A stretch of DNA of 64,000 bases from an uncultured Lachnospiraceae bacterium (GTDB lineage Bacteria > Bacillota > Clostridia > Eubacteriales > Anaerofustaceae), in contig CALWKX010000022.1 of NCBI GenBank assembly GCA_944381375.1, positions 117,647-181,646 of the forward strand. The letters run 5' to 3'. The position numbers and the translations under genes were made by a program. The notes under the pieces are model-generated. The model searched no databases. It had not been told where the DNA came from and was given only the letters and a program-made list of their open reading frames with translations. Below are positions 11,098 through 19,813 of the stretch, piece by piece. Every line of letters begins with the position of its first letter. The first letter of the stretch is position 1.

Positions 11098-11391
11098 TTA
11101 TACTTCCTTCTGCCTTATGCTTACTTGCTTTTTATTTTTGCCGCAGCGTTCGAAACGAACAACGCCGTCAGCTTTTGCAAAGAGCGTATCATCTCCTCCG
11201 ATACCTACGTTAACGCCGGGATGTATTTTCGTGCCGCGCTGACGAACAAGAATACTGCCTGCAGAAACGAATTGACCGTCGCCTCTTTTAACTCCAAGAC
11301 GCTTAGCTTCGCTGTCGCGGCCGTTTTTGGAGCTTCCCACTCCTTTTTTGTGTGCAAAAAGCTGTAAATTATCAAAAGTATATCTAATCAT
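11098..11391 (-). CDS. rpmA: Large ribosomal subunit protein bL27, with cleavable N-terminal extension
   Basis: A 50S protein whose N-terminus reaches the peptidyl-transferase centre; 97 residues. The usual mature start [20 protein letters not shown] is preceded by a 13-residue extension ending LQLFA. This is the Firmicute form that must be trimmed by the protease Prp, whose gene is immediately upstream and overlaps by 8 nt. Unlike the common order, obg does not follow; it lies about 19 kb away. Confidence 0.96.
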   Translation of the reverse strand: MIRYTFDNLQLFAHKKGVGSSKNGRDSEAKRLGVKRGDGQFVSAGSILVRQRGTKIHPGVNVGIGGDDTLFAKADGVVRFERCGKNKKQVSIRQKEV

Positions 11392-11725
11392 CTTTATCCT
11401 CCGTAACCGTTACCTGAATATAGTCTTCGTGCTCATCCTCTAAGCCTGTAAGCGCCATATAAAGCATATTGGCTATTGCCTGAGCCTGTATGGACTTGAC
11501 AGTATCATCTGTATTTATACTAAACTCGGTCGCCCCGTTTTGTATAATAACCGACGTATCAATGCCGACATACTCCTCCAAAGCGTTGACAGTAGCTATA
11601 ACAAGACTCGAAACGCTTGCGCAAACCACATCGCTTCCGTAATCATCAAATTGTGCATGTCCGCTGATATTTACTTTGAGTATTTTATCGGTACTTTTTT
11701 CAAATGTAAACGTAGCTTTTATCAA
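11384..11725 (-). CDS. prp: Ribosomal-processing cysteine protease Prp
   Basis: Prp removes the N-terminal extension of L27, a step shown to be essential in Staphylococcus. The 113-residue product has the family signature with the proposed catalytic pair: His in [10 protein letters not shown] and Cys in [11 protein letters not shown]. Its place between rplU and rpmA is the conserved one, and its end overlaps the rpmA start, suggesting coupled translation. Also known as YsxB. Confidence 0.95.
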   Translation of the reverse strand: MIKATFTFEKSTDKILKVNISGHAQFDDYGSDVVCASVSSLVIATVNALEEYVGIDTSVIIQNGATEFSINTDDTVKSIQAQAIANMLYMALTGLEDEHEDYIQVTVTEDKDD

Positions 11726-11739
11726 AACTAAAGCCCGCT

Positions 11740-12096
11740 TTACTTTTGCTCATCAGTTTGAGCCGTTTTTTTAGCAGCCGCCTTATTTATTGAAGTAATT
11801 TTCAGCTTTGTATAAGGCTGACGGTGCCCTTGTTTTCTTCTGTAATCTTTTTTGGCCTTATACTTGTAAACGATGATTTTTTCAGATTTGCCGTTCTCAA
11901 TGATCTCGGCTTCCACACTGGCGCCTTTCACATACGGCGCGCCTATCTGAGCCTTTTTCCCGTCGTTAAGCATAAGGACATCGCTGAACACCACGCTTTT
12001 TTGATTTTCATCCTCAAGCGTAATTTTTTCTACCGTAATAACGTCGTCTTTTTCAACACGATACTGTTTGCCGCCTGTGGCAATAACTGCATACAT
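11740..12096 (-). CDS. rplU: Large ribosomal subunit protein bL21
   Basis: A 50S protein; 118 residues from the chosen start MYAVIATGGKQYRVEKDD. AGGAGG lies about 10 nt before this ATG at 12096, so an upstream in-frame start at 12120 is rejected. The C-terminal YKAKKDYRRKQGHRQPYTKL is diagnostic. A short Lys/Ala-rich tail follows. It is the first gene of rplU-prp-rpmA. Confidence 0.96.
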   Translation of the reverse strand: MYAVIATGGKQYRVEKDDVITVEKITLEDENQKSVVFSDVLMLNDGKKAQIGAPYVKGASVEAEIIENGKSEKIIVYKYKAKKDYRRKQGHRQPYTKLKITSINKAAAKKTAQTDEQK

Positions 12097-12242
12097 AATA
12101 AATATACCTCCTCTAACCAATCTCGCCGCATATCAAGGTGCGCATTACACGCTTAAAAAACCCTGCGCGTGCGGATACGAAGTTAACTATATCACAACGC
12201 TTTGTGTGTGTCAAACGTTTTAACGAAATCGTCGTTAAAAAT

Positions 12243-12357
12243 TCGATAAAGCCGCTAAGGGGCGCGCCGCGGCGCTTTGTAAAAAGCGCCGTACGGCTAA
12301 AGCCGTACGCTGAAGCTGATAAGCTTCACGCGGCGCGCCCCTTAGCGGCTTTATCGA
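12243..12357. repeat. Cloverleaf palindrome CL2
   Basis: A perfect 28-bp outer stem (12243-12270 with 12330-12357) encloses 59 nt, the same interior length as CL1. The three hairpins have arms GGCGCTTT, GTACGGCT and TGAAGCT. The first and third match the third and first arms of CL1, so CL2 reads as CL1 in the opposite orientation with a changed middle arm. It lies upstream of rplU and of the nuclease gene, which are divergent. Confidence 0.93.
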
Positions 12358-12425
12358 TTTGACAGCGCTGAAAAATACCACGAAAATTCTACCTTTCGGT
12401 CTATTCGCATCTGTCCGGGCCCTTC

Positions 12426-12499
12426 AAATTCCCGCCCGTTTTCGGTTGGGAAAGCCGCGCATACAATATAACCGCGCGTACTTTCCCTCAATCTGCCCC
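12426..12499 (-). repeat. GE element 1
   Basis: Read on the minus strand it starts GGGGCAGATT, forms an outer stem GGGAAAG/CTTTCCC with an inner CGCGC/GCGCG, and ends ACGGGCGGGAATTT. The ends match four other elements in the window while the stem sequence differs. Its 3' end points to CL2, 69 nt away. I do not recognise the family. Confidence 0.7.
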
Positions 12500-12526
12500 G
12501 CTTAAAGAAAAACCCCTCCGGCAAAT

Positions 12527-12556
12527 CTGACACATCGGCGAAATTTATAGTATAAT
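12527..12556 (+). promoter_or_regulatory. Promoter of the nuclease gene, probably giving a leaderless mRNA
   Basis: CTGACA and TATAAT are 18 nt apart. The -10 box ends 7 nt before the ATG at 12563, so the expected start of transcription falls on the start codon itself. There is no ribosome-binding sequence upstream of the ATG, which supports a leaderless message. Confidence 0.55.
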
Positions 12557-12562
12557 GATTAT

Positions 12563-13078
12563 ATGAACGCAAAGAAAACAAAACTGATTTCATTACTGCT
12601 TATAATAACGCTTCTTGCGAGTTCATGCACGCTGAACGTAAGAATACGAAATCACGATATTCCCGACTATCTTAACGGCCCCTATAAAGTGCTGAGTATT
12701 GTAGACGGAGACACGATACAAGTTAAAATAGACGGCGAGAAAGTAAAAGTACGCCTTATAGGCGTAGACTGCCCGGAAAGCGTTCACCCTGATGAAGACA
12801 AAAATACTTCGCAAGGAAAAACGGCCTCCGAATTTACACAACAGCTTCTCGACGGACAAAAAGTATACCTTGAATATGATGTAAGTATTTACGATCAATA
12901 CGGCAGAACTCTCGCATACGTATACCTGAGCGACGCAGAAACAATGCTGAACCGCGAACTTTTGATAAATGGCTATGCCGTCGTAATGACAATTCAGCCG
13001 AACGTCAAATACAGTGAAGAATTTTACCAGCTACAAAAACAGGCGCAGGACCAAAAAACAGGTTTCTGGGCGGAATGA
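12563..13078 (+). CDS. Thermonuclease-family lipoprotein (SNase domain)
   Basis: A predicted surface-anchored nuclease of 171 residues. Residues 1-22 are a lipoprotein signal ending in LLASSC (Cys22). The SNase domain follows from about residue 40: VDGDTIQV (metal-binding Asp), VRLIGVDCPE with Arg64 and Glu72, and YGRTLAYVYL with Arg115, matching the catalytic Arg/Glu/Arg of staphylococcal nuclease. It would degrade DNA or RNA outside the membrane, but the substrate is unknown. It stands alone, and its start has no ribosome site (see the promoter entry). Confidence 0.92.
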   Translation: MNAKKTKLISLLLIITLLASSCTLNVRIRNHDIPDYLNGPYKVLSIVDGDTIQVKIDGEKVKVRLIGVDCPESVHPDEDKNTSQGKTASEFTQQLLDGQKVYLEYDVSIYDQYGRTLAYVYLSDAETMLNRELLINGYAVVMTIQPNVKYSEEFYQLQKQAQDQKTGFWAE

Positions 13079-13373
13079 AAATTTATACTGTGTATTCCCG
13101 TCAAAGAATTAATTTTTTTCTTATTTCTAAAACCTTGTATTTATCCGAAAATATATAGAAAAAACTATCAGTGGCGAAATGTAAGGGCGAAAAAGCATGG
13201 CGCTTCTCGTAATTTGTTTTCAGTGGAGCGTGCCGCTTATGGTTACTTATTGAAATATCATCTTTCCATTTGCGAAAGGCAAGATATGATAGGATATTCT
13301 CATCATACACTTGATATATTTAAAAAGGAATAGATAAAACGACTGTACTGACAGTTTCCGAAAACAAAAACAA

Positions 13374-13413
13374 GAAAACGGTGCAACTCATTTTATTGAG
13401 TTATACCGTTTTC
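13374..13413. terminator. Bidirectional terminator between nuclease and PBP genes
   Basis: GAAAACGGT...AACTCA pairs with TGAGTT...ACCGTTTTC with small bulges. The A- and T-rich arms let it work in both directions between the convergent genes. Confidence 0.6.
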
Positions 13414-13434
13414 CTCACATAAAAACTTACTTAT

Positions 13435-13460
13435 CAGGCAGCGCCTATAGGCGCTGCCTG
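13435..13460 (-). terminator. Perfect 11-bp hairpin after the PBP gene
   Basis: CAGGCAGCGCC and GGCGCTGCCTG enclose TATA, only 3 nt past the PBP stop. The downstream T-run is poor, so it may be a terminator or an mRNA-end stabiliser. Confidence 0.55.
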
Positions 13461-13463
13461 TTC

Positions 13464-16436
13464 TCAGCCTCCGCCGCCTTCTCCTGAAACTCCTCCCGGA
13501 TCAGGCGGATCTGGTTCCTGGGTTCTATTTACAATAATATAGATAGTCCTGGAAACAGTGTATTCTTTGGAAGTACCCGCATTATAAGTCACTGTCGCAG
13601 TTAATTGCGCATTTCCTTCTGTCAGCCCTGTGACAGTCACGCTGCCTGCCGAACCGGAAACGCCTGCTACTGTGGAATCACTCGAGTAATACGACGGCGA
13701 TTCATTTGTAATAGCGCTTACACCATTTTCGGATACCGTTCTAAGATATAAAGTTACCGATTCTCCTTCGTTTACCGTGATGCTCGTTACTATGTCATTC
13801 GAGTCGCTCGAAGCGCTGAAATCAAGTCCCGTTACCATTGATGAGCTCGTGCACTGCGTGCAAGTCTGTACCGGAGCGACATAGCCTGTTTCAGCAGATC
13901 CCGCATATGGAGCCGCCACCAAATAAGTCGCCCCCTCCGGCAGCAGCTTTTCAGGATCTTTCACTATCATAACCTTTTTGACAGCAGGGCAGTTTTCACT
14001 TGCCAAAAGACCCGTTACACTGCAAATCTCCACCTCTTTGTGCATATCATCGCTTTCCGCCGGATATGTTCCGTCTATGAAATAATCACTTCTGATCATG
14101 GAACCTCTGGGATCTTTAGATGAAAGCTCTGTGGGAGCTTTGCCCGACACCCCGTCAACCGAAGCAGTAAATATTCCGTCAGGCATAGAAGGAAGATTTT
14201 CATCAGGCAAGTTTTTCGCCGCATAAAACTGTCTGAAAGCAGTCTCCCAGAAAGCAGCCGGGCCATAACTGTCGCCGCCGCTGGAACGGTCAATATGAAG
14301 CTCATACGTGGTTCCGTTTATGGTTACTGATGTATAGTCATAGCCAAACCATACCGCTCCTGTATACCTTGCCGTATAGCCTGCAAACAACGTTGTAGCG
14401 CTGCCGTCAGTCGTTCCTGTCTTACCGGCAATCTCCTGTCCGGGGATCGAACGGTACGTGCTTCCTCCTCGCACAACGTCTATCATTGCGGAAGTCATAA
14501 CCCATGCGGTCTGCTCGCTTATAACCTGGACCGTCTCCTGCTCTGCCGTCAGAATCACATTGCCGTTGGAATCCATAACAGTAGTATAGAATGTAGGGGT
14601 AACTCTGTATCCTCCGTTCGGGAATACAGTATATGCGGAAGCAAGCGCAAGCGTTGTCTGACCGTAAGTATAGCCGCCCAAAGCCAACGCCGCAGAGTTC
14701 ATATCCGTAGCTTCTCCTTCGCGGACTATTTCAAAGCCGAAACGTTCAGCGTAATCCGCAGATACTTCTATGCCGACTTTTCTGTGAGCCAGCACAGCCA
14801 CGACATTGATCGACTCGCTTATTGCAGTTCTTACATCCACCATCCCGGGATATGTCCCCGTAACGTTAATTGGGCTCCAGCCGTCAAAGCTTATCCTGTT
14901 GTTGTCAAACGTCATAGCCAAATACAATACGCCCGTATCTATGCCCGGCGCGTATACCGTAATGGGTTTCGTTGTCGAACCGGTTTGATGATAAGCCAAA
15001 GCGCGGTTGAGGGATAAGCTGCCCTCCTTTTCGCCGCGGCCTCCGACTATTCCCACAACATAACCGGACTTGTTTTCTATCACGACTGCCGCTACCTGAG
15101 GAATGTAATTGGTCTCCGTGCCGGAATATTCAGTCATTGCCTCCGAAGCCTGCCTCGCGCTGTACGTTTGACTCGGGAACCTGTCGTCATCGTTAGCCGC
15201 ATCCTCCAAAGCCTGTTGCACGTCCGGATCAACCGTAGAATTTATAATAAGCCCTCCGTTGAGCAAAAGATCCGTCGCGGCATCCTCTGTGTAGTTATAC
15301 TTCTCCATTATGTCGGAAAGCACCTGCTGGTATACTGCATCCGTAAAGTAACTGTATATAGTCGGATCCTTAGGCTCAATAAGCCCTATTAAATTATTTT
15401 GAAGATCGTTAGTAGCAATATTATATTCGGTTTCGCTTATATATCCGAGCTCATACATTTTATCAACGACGAGAAGCGCTCTTTCCATACTGTTGGGGTC
15501 ATAAGCGATTTTTGTATTGCCGGACTCATCGGTCGTCCGCATGAGTATGGTATTGCCGTCCTCATCCGTCTCATACAAGTAAGGATTATAATACGACGGC
15601 GAATTTATAATTGCAGCAAGCACCGCTGCCTGGGCAATGCTCAGTTCGCTTACATCTTTACCAAAATACAGATCCGCTGCTCCCTGAATTCCCCACGTAT
15701 AAGACATATTAACCTTGTTGAGATACGCTTCCAAAATCTCGCGCTTGCTCATTTGATTTTCAAGCTGAACTGCCAGCTTCCATTCCATAACTTTACGCTT
15801 TATGGAAACCTCGCTGGTAAGGTGCGTAAGCTTTATCAACTGCTGAGTAATTGTAGAGCCGCCGGGCCCGTCCGTGGAGCCGCTGAATATAACATTGATA
15901 ATAGCCTTTAATGTACCTCTCAGATCAACCCCGTTATGCGAATAGTATCTTTGGTCTTCTATTGCAACAAAAGCGAGCTGAACAAGTTCCGGTATATCCT
16001 CTATCTCGACAGGAACTCTGTTTTCCTTCGCCTGAAGCTGCTGATAGAAATCACCGTTTATATCATTTATAGTCGTATTGGAGTTAAAGTCAAGTTTGCT
16101 CAAATCAAGCTCAGGAGCGTTTATCATCCATGTTATCGCAAAACCCAAACCAACAACTGCAATTACAAGAAAACACGCAATGCTAATCCATACAACGCGC
16201 CAGAATATTCTCCAGCCTTTCGGACGTTTCGCGTTTTTTTCCTTCATTCTTTGGAAAAATCTTCCTATTGGTCCGCGTTTTTTGTTATCTTCCGCGCTAT
16301 GCTCTTTATTTATTTCTTCAGAGTCTTTAATATTGACTACTCTGTTGAGCTTTATGCGCTTTTTGCCGATCTTGAGGATTTTTGTTTTTATAACTTTCTT
16401 TTTCTTGGGATCATTGCCTGAGTTACTGCTGCTCAT
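13464..16436 (-). CDS. Class A penicillin-binding protein (bifunctional transglycosylase/transpeptidase)
   Basis: Polymerises and cross-links peptidoglycan outside the membrane. Of 990 residues, 1-80 are a long basic cytoplasmic tail and 80-104 the single membrane anchor. The GT51 domain has Glu160 in EDQRYYSHNG and GGSTITQQLIKL. The transpeptidase domain has Ser487 in STTK, SESIN and GKTGTTDG. The last ~130 residues form an Ig-like (Big-type) domain starting near SITVNEGESV and end in a Gly/Pro-rich tail, an addition not found in the simplest PBP1 proteins. The ctpA-type gene lies upstream on the same strand. Confidence 0.95.
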   Translation of the reverse strand: MSSSNSGNDPKKKKVIKTKILKIGKKRIKLNRVVNIKDSEEINKEHSAEDNKKRGPIGRFFQRMKEKNAKRPKGWRIFWRVVWISIACFLVIAVVGLGFAITWMINAPELDLSKLDFNSNTTINDINGDFYQQLQAKENRVPVEIEDIPELVQLAFVAIEDQRYYSHNGVDLRGTLKAIINVIFSGSTDGPGGSTITQQLIKLTHLTSEVSIKRKVMEWKLAVQLENQMSKREILEAYLNKVNMSYTWGIQGAADLYFGKDVSELSIAQAAVLAAIINSPSYYNPYLYETDEDGNTILMRTTDESGNTKIAYDPNSMERALLVVDKMYELGYISETEYNIATNDLQNNLIGLIEPKDPTIYSYFTDAVYQQVLSDIMEKYNYTEDAATDLLLNGGLIINSTVDPDVQQALEDAANDDDRFPSQTYSARQASEAMTEYSGTETNYIPQVAAVVIENKSGYVVGIVGGRGEKEGSLSLNRALAYHQTGSTTKPITVYAPGIDTGVLYLAMTFDNNRISFDGWSPINVTGTYPGMVDVRTAISESINVVAVLAHRKVGIEVSADYAERFGFEIVREGEATDMNSAALALGGYTYGQTTLALASAYTVFPNGGYRVTPTFYTTVMDSNGNVILTAEQETVQVISEQTAWVMTSAMIDVVRGGSTYRSIPGQEIAGKTGTTDGSATTLFAGYTARYTGAVWFGYDYTSVTINGTTYELHIDRSSGGDSYGPAAFWETAFRQFYAAKNLPDENLPSMPDGIFTASVDGVSGKAPTELSSKDPRGSMIRSDYFIDGTYPAESDDMHKEVEICSVTGLLASENCPAVKKVMIVKDPEKLLPEGATYLVAAPYAGSAETGYVAPVQTCTQCTSSSMVTGLDFSASSDSNDIVTSITVNEGESVTLYLRTVSENGVSAITNESPSYYSSDSTVAGVSGSAGSVTVTGLTEGNAQLTATVTYNAGTSKEYTVSRTIYIIVNRTQEPDPPDPGGVSGEGGGG

Positions 16437-16474
16437 TATAATCCTCCGTTTTTTGACAAGTTTTGTGTTTTGTG

Positions 16475-17743
16475 CTAATCAGATATTTTTTGAGTTATCA
16501 CTTCTATTGCTTTGTTAAGCTGAACGTCCGCTCCTTCGGGAATGCTTTCTATCGAATAATTCGCATATTCGGCAGACTGCTCGACAACAATATCGGGAGT
16601 AACTCCCACGCCGTGGATTTTTGTTCCATTAGGTCCATAATACTCACAGAAAGTATATTTATACATCGAACCGTCATTTAAAGGATGAAGCGTCTGCATT
16701 ATGCCTTTGCCGTATGATACAGTGCCTACTATTGTTGCGGCATTGTTGTCCTGAAGCGCGACAGCAAGAATTTCAGATGCGCTCGCAGAGTTTTCATCTA
16801 TCAGCACAACTATCGGCACATCTACCGTATAAGACGCATCCGAAGTATAAAGCTGCTTTTGCTCTTTATTGTCAAGCGTGTATATTATATCACATTTACC
16901 GAGCATATCGTCCGCAATATCTATAGTTTCATCAACAGAACCTCCGGGATTTTGTCTGAGGTCCAATATCAGACCTTTCATGCCCATATCCTTCAGGGAT
17001 GTCACTGCCTCGCTGAATTGCTTATAGGCATTCGTCTCAAATTCTATTATTCGTATATAGCCTATACCATTGTCAAGCATTTTGTAGCTTGTATATTCAG
17101 TCTCAATTTTGGCGCGCCTGACCTCCAAAGTAAGCTCCGCACCGTTTCTCAATACTCCCAAAGTTACGCTGGTGCCTTCCTCGCCTTTAATATACGTTAC
17201 AGCATTGTCTACCGATACCCCTACAAGAGATACGTCTCCGGCGGACACTATCACGTCCCCGCTCATAAGACCCGCCTCTTCAGCAGGAGAACCAGAAAAT
17301 ACCCCGACGACCTGAACGTTGCCATCTTCATTATTTTGAATCCTCACGCCTATGCCGTAATATGAGCCGGAAACGCTTTCAGCGTAAGCCGAATATTCAT
17401 CAGCCGTCATATAACCTGAGTAGACATCTCCCGTGCCTTCAAACATGCCCTTTATGGCATATTCCCAAAGCTTTTCTTCGTCAAGTTCCCACAGATAATT
17501 TTCCTTGAGCTGCTCATAAATATAAAGCATTTTGTTTATATTTTTCACAGCTATCTCATCATTGGCATTAATTACAATGGAATTGCCCGAAAATACGGGG
17601 AAATACCTGGGAAGAAAATAAGTTATAAGGTTCGTTACTATAAGAATAAGAACAAAGAAGATCACCCAGAACGCCGTTTTGTTTTTCTTCGGCTTCATAT
17701 AAGGATTCCCCTGTGGATAATTATAGTTTGTCTGATCACTCAT
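16475..17743 (-). CDS. S41-family C-terminal processing peptidase with PDZ domain
   Basis: A CtpA/CtpB-type serine protease outside the membrane; 422 residues. One N-terminal membrane segment (about 24-45) is followed by a PDZ domain (VVGVFSGSPAEEAGLMSGDVI). The catalytic core has the Ser in IDENSASASEILA and the Lys in VSYGKGIMQ. C-terminally, GVGVTPDIVV is typical. The substrate is not known. It lies 38 nt before the PBP gene on the same strand, so both may be co-transcribed and linked to wall growth. Confidence 0.93.
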   Translation of the reverse strand: MSDQTNYNYPQGNPYMKPKKNKTAFWVIFFVLILIVTNLITYFLPRYFPVFSGNSIVINANDEIAVKNINKMLYIYEQLKENYLWELDEEKLWEYAIKGMFEGTGDVYSGYMTADEYSAYAESVSGSYYGIGVRIQNNEDGNVQVVGVFSGSPAEEAGLMSGDVIVSAGDVSLVGVSVDNAVTYIKGEEGTSVTLGVLRNGAELTLEVRRAKIETEYTSYKMLDNGIGYIRIIEFETNAYKQFSEAVTSLKDMGMKGLILDLRQNPGGSVDETIDIADDMLGKCDIIYTLDNKEQKQLYTSDASYTVDVPIVVLIDENSASASEILAVALQDNNAATIVGTVSYGKGIMQTLHPLNDGSMYKYTFCEYYGPNGTKIHGVGVTPDIVVEQSAEYANYSIESIPEGADVQLNKAIEVITQKISD

Positions 17744-17884
17744 TTTTAAAAATCCTCTTCATCTTAAAATCAGCATACTGTCAATTGAATATATATTATA
17801 ACACATAAGTATTTATTTCATAGCATGTCAAATTATTAATCAAAAATTAATTTGAACCGTTGGAATGTACAATTTGATATGCGC

Positions 17885-17914
17885 TTGACTAATAAGGATT
17901 ATTTAATGTAAAAT
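17885..17914 (+). promoter_or_regulatory. Promoter of the XpaC-TelA-LemA-TPM operon, with overlapping inverted repeat
   Basis: TTGACT and TAAAAT are 18 nt apart. A 9-bp inverted repeat, ATAAGGATT at 17892-17900 and AATCCTTAT at 17912-17920, covers the spacer and the -10 box. A protein bound there would block RNA polymerase, so this is a good operator candidate. Confidence 0.6.
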
Positions 17915-17949
17915 CCTTATATTAAAGCGTATATGAACCGGAGGACGTT

Positions 17950-18597
17950 TTGAAGGAAAAATACATAAGGCCGAATATATGCATATATCTTATTGGTATA
18001 ACATGGGTTATATATGCCCTTATATTTCCTTTATACCGCATAACAGATTATATCATAGCGGCGGCAGCATCTATAGCAGTTTATTTTGTAAGCGCATTGC
18101 TGTTTGGCAAAAAAAAGATATACGTAGCCCAAGATACTCTTGAGCTTACCGATGACGAAAAACTCAATGAAACAATAAAGCAGGCAAATGAATATATAAC
18201 AAAGCTTAAAACAGCAGGCATGAAATTGTCCGATGACAAAATTAATGCAAAAATCGACAATATTATTGACAGTTCAATAAAGATTTTTTCTTACGTACGG
18301 GAAAATCCTTCACAAAGAAACGAGGTCAGAAGGTTCATAAACTATTATCTGCCTACTACGCTAAAGCTGATTGAAACGTACACAGCGCTTGAGGCGCAAA
18401 ATATCGAGACGGAAAATATCTCGCAAACTATGGAAAAAATAGACAAAATGCTTGATACAATTATTGAAGCTTTCAAAAACCGTCTTGACTCGCTTTATGA
18501 AGACAAAGCTATTGACATATCCACAGACATATCCGTGATGGAAAGCGTGATGAAAAGCGAAGGTCTTATAAAAGACGATATAAAAGTTGAAAAATAA
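17950..18597 (+). CDS. XpaC-like membrane protein (5-bromo-4-chloroindolyl phosphate hydrolysis family)
   Basis: A 215-residue protein with two N-terminal membrane segments (about 12-28 and 33-50), then a long helical cytoplasmic part. The family is named after a Bacillus gene linked to hydrolysis of an indolyl phosphate dye; its true function is unknown. The typical partner is TelA, which follows 22 nt downstream. The start is a TTG at 17950 with CCGGAGGA just upstream. Confidence 0.72.
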   Translation: MKEKYIRPNICIYLIGITWVIYALIFPLYRITDYIIAAAASIAVYFVSALLFGKKKIYVAQDTLELTDDEKLNETIKQANEYITKLKTAGMKLSDDKINAKIDNIIDSSIKIFSYVRENPSQRNEVRRFINYYLPTTLKLIETYTALEAQNIETENISQTMEKIDKMLDTIIEAFKNRLDSLYEDKAIDISTDISVMESVMKSEGLIKDDIKVEK

Positions 18598-18619
18598 AAA
18601 ACAACGAAAGGGTTACTAG

Positions 18620-19789
18620 ATGAACACTAACAAACAAACCGAGCTTGATGTGCCTCAGCTTACGCTGGATGAAACTCCCGTATTGAAAGTAGAAGAGGTC
18701 ATAGCCCAGGCTAACGATGAAGCAATAAAGGCTCAGGAAAAACCTGTAGAGGTAATAACAGAGCCTGAGTTTACTGCAGAAGAACAAAAGGTTATCGATG
18801 AATTTGTCGACAAAATTGATATTACCGACACTAATATCATACTTTCTTACGGAACAGGAGCTCAAAAGCACATTGCGAGTTTCTCAGAAACAGCGCTTGA
18901 AAAGGTAAGAACAAAGGATATGGGACAAACAGGAAAAGCTTTGGCGGATCTTGTAGCTGAGCTCCAGGGTTTTTCCGCTTTAAACGACAAAAAGGGGTTT
19001 TTGGGTTTATTCAAAAAAGCCGGCAATACCATAGCAAGACTCAAAGCGGGTTATGCGAAGGCCGAAGCCAACGTTGAGACAGTAGCGGAAATTTTGGAAA
19101 ACCATCAGATAACGTTGCTCAAAGATATTGCTCTGTTCGGCAAAATGTACGATATGAATCTGAATTATTTCAAAGAGCTTTCAATGTATATAGCGGCAGG
19201 AAAGAAAAAGCTTGAAATAGTCAATACTAAAGACATTCCGGCTTTGAAAGAAGCGGCGGAAAAATCGGGTCTTGCTGAAGACGCGCAAAAAGCCAACGAT
19301 CTTGCGAATATGGCCAACCGCTTTGAAAAAAGGCTGCACGACCTTGAGCTTACCAGAAACATATCTTTGCAGATGGGCCCGCAGATCAGGCTTGTGCAAA
19401 ACAACGATTGTCTCATGGTAGAAAAAATACAATCGTCGCTTGTAAACACAATACCTTTATGGAAAAGCCAAATGGTGCTTGCTCTCGGGATAGAAAATTC
19501 CAAGCAAGCCATTGATGCGCAGCGCAAAGTTACCGATATGACAAACACGCTTCTTAAGCAAAACGCGCAAATGCTCAAGCAAGCAAGCATAGAGACGGCA
19601 AAGGAAAGCGAAAGAGGCATAGTTGATATAGAGACTTTGGTAGAAACTAATAACAATTTAATAACAACCATAGACGAGGTCGTCAGAATACAAAACGAAG
19701 GACGCGAAAAACGTCTCGCCGCAGAACAGCAGCTTGCTACAATAGAAACCGAGCTGAAAAACAAGCTATTGCAGGCGTCCTCAAAATAA
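18620..19789 (+). CDS. TelA-family protein (toxic anion resistance family)
   Basis: A soluble, almost fully helical protein of 389 residues. Matching TelA/YceH features include SFSETALEKVRTKDMGQTG, the GFLGLFKKAGNTIARLKAG segment and MANRFEKRLHDLELTRNISLQMGPQIRLVQ (quoted as family-like pieces: FEKRLHDLEL, QMGPQIRLVQ). The family was first tied to tellurite resistance, but its role is better described as envelope stress of unknown mechanism. It sits between XpaC- and LemA-like genes. Confidence 0.88.
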   Translation: MNTNKQTELDVPQLTLDETPVLKVEEVIAQANDEAIKAQEKPVEVITEPEFTAEEQKVIDEFVDKIDITDTNIILSYGTGAQKHIASFSETALEKVRTKDMGQTGKALADLVAELQGFSALNDKKGFLGLFKKAGNTIARLKAGYAKAEANVETVAEILENHQITLLKDIALFGKMYDMNLNYFKELSMYIAAGKKKLEIVNTKDIPALKEAAEKSGLAEDAQKANDLANMANRFEKRLHDLELTRNISLQMGPQIRLVQNNDCLMVEKIQSSLVNTIPLWKSQMVLALGIENSKQAIDAQRKVTDMTNTLLKQNAQMLKQASIETAKESERGIVDIETLVETNNNLITTIDEVVRIQNEGREKRLAAEQQLATIETELKNKLLQASSK

Positions 19790-19813
19790 GCTCAAAAAGG
19801 AAAATAGTATAAA

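Larger units (their letters stand above)
13079..13463. other. Intergenic stretch between convergent genes
   Basis: It holds two hairpins near its right end (listed separately) and otherwise AT-rich sequence. A 69-codon frame on the minus strand (13101-13310) has no family match and no ribosome site, so I do not call it a gene. Confidence 0.5.

Noticed and set aside
13101..13310. 69-codon open frame on the minus strand
   Set aside because: No ribosome site, no family resemblance, and it lies in AT-rich intergenic DNA.
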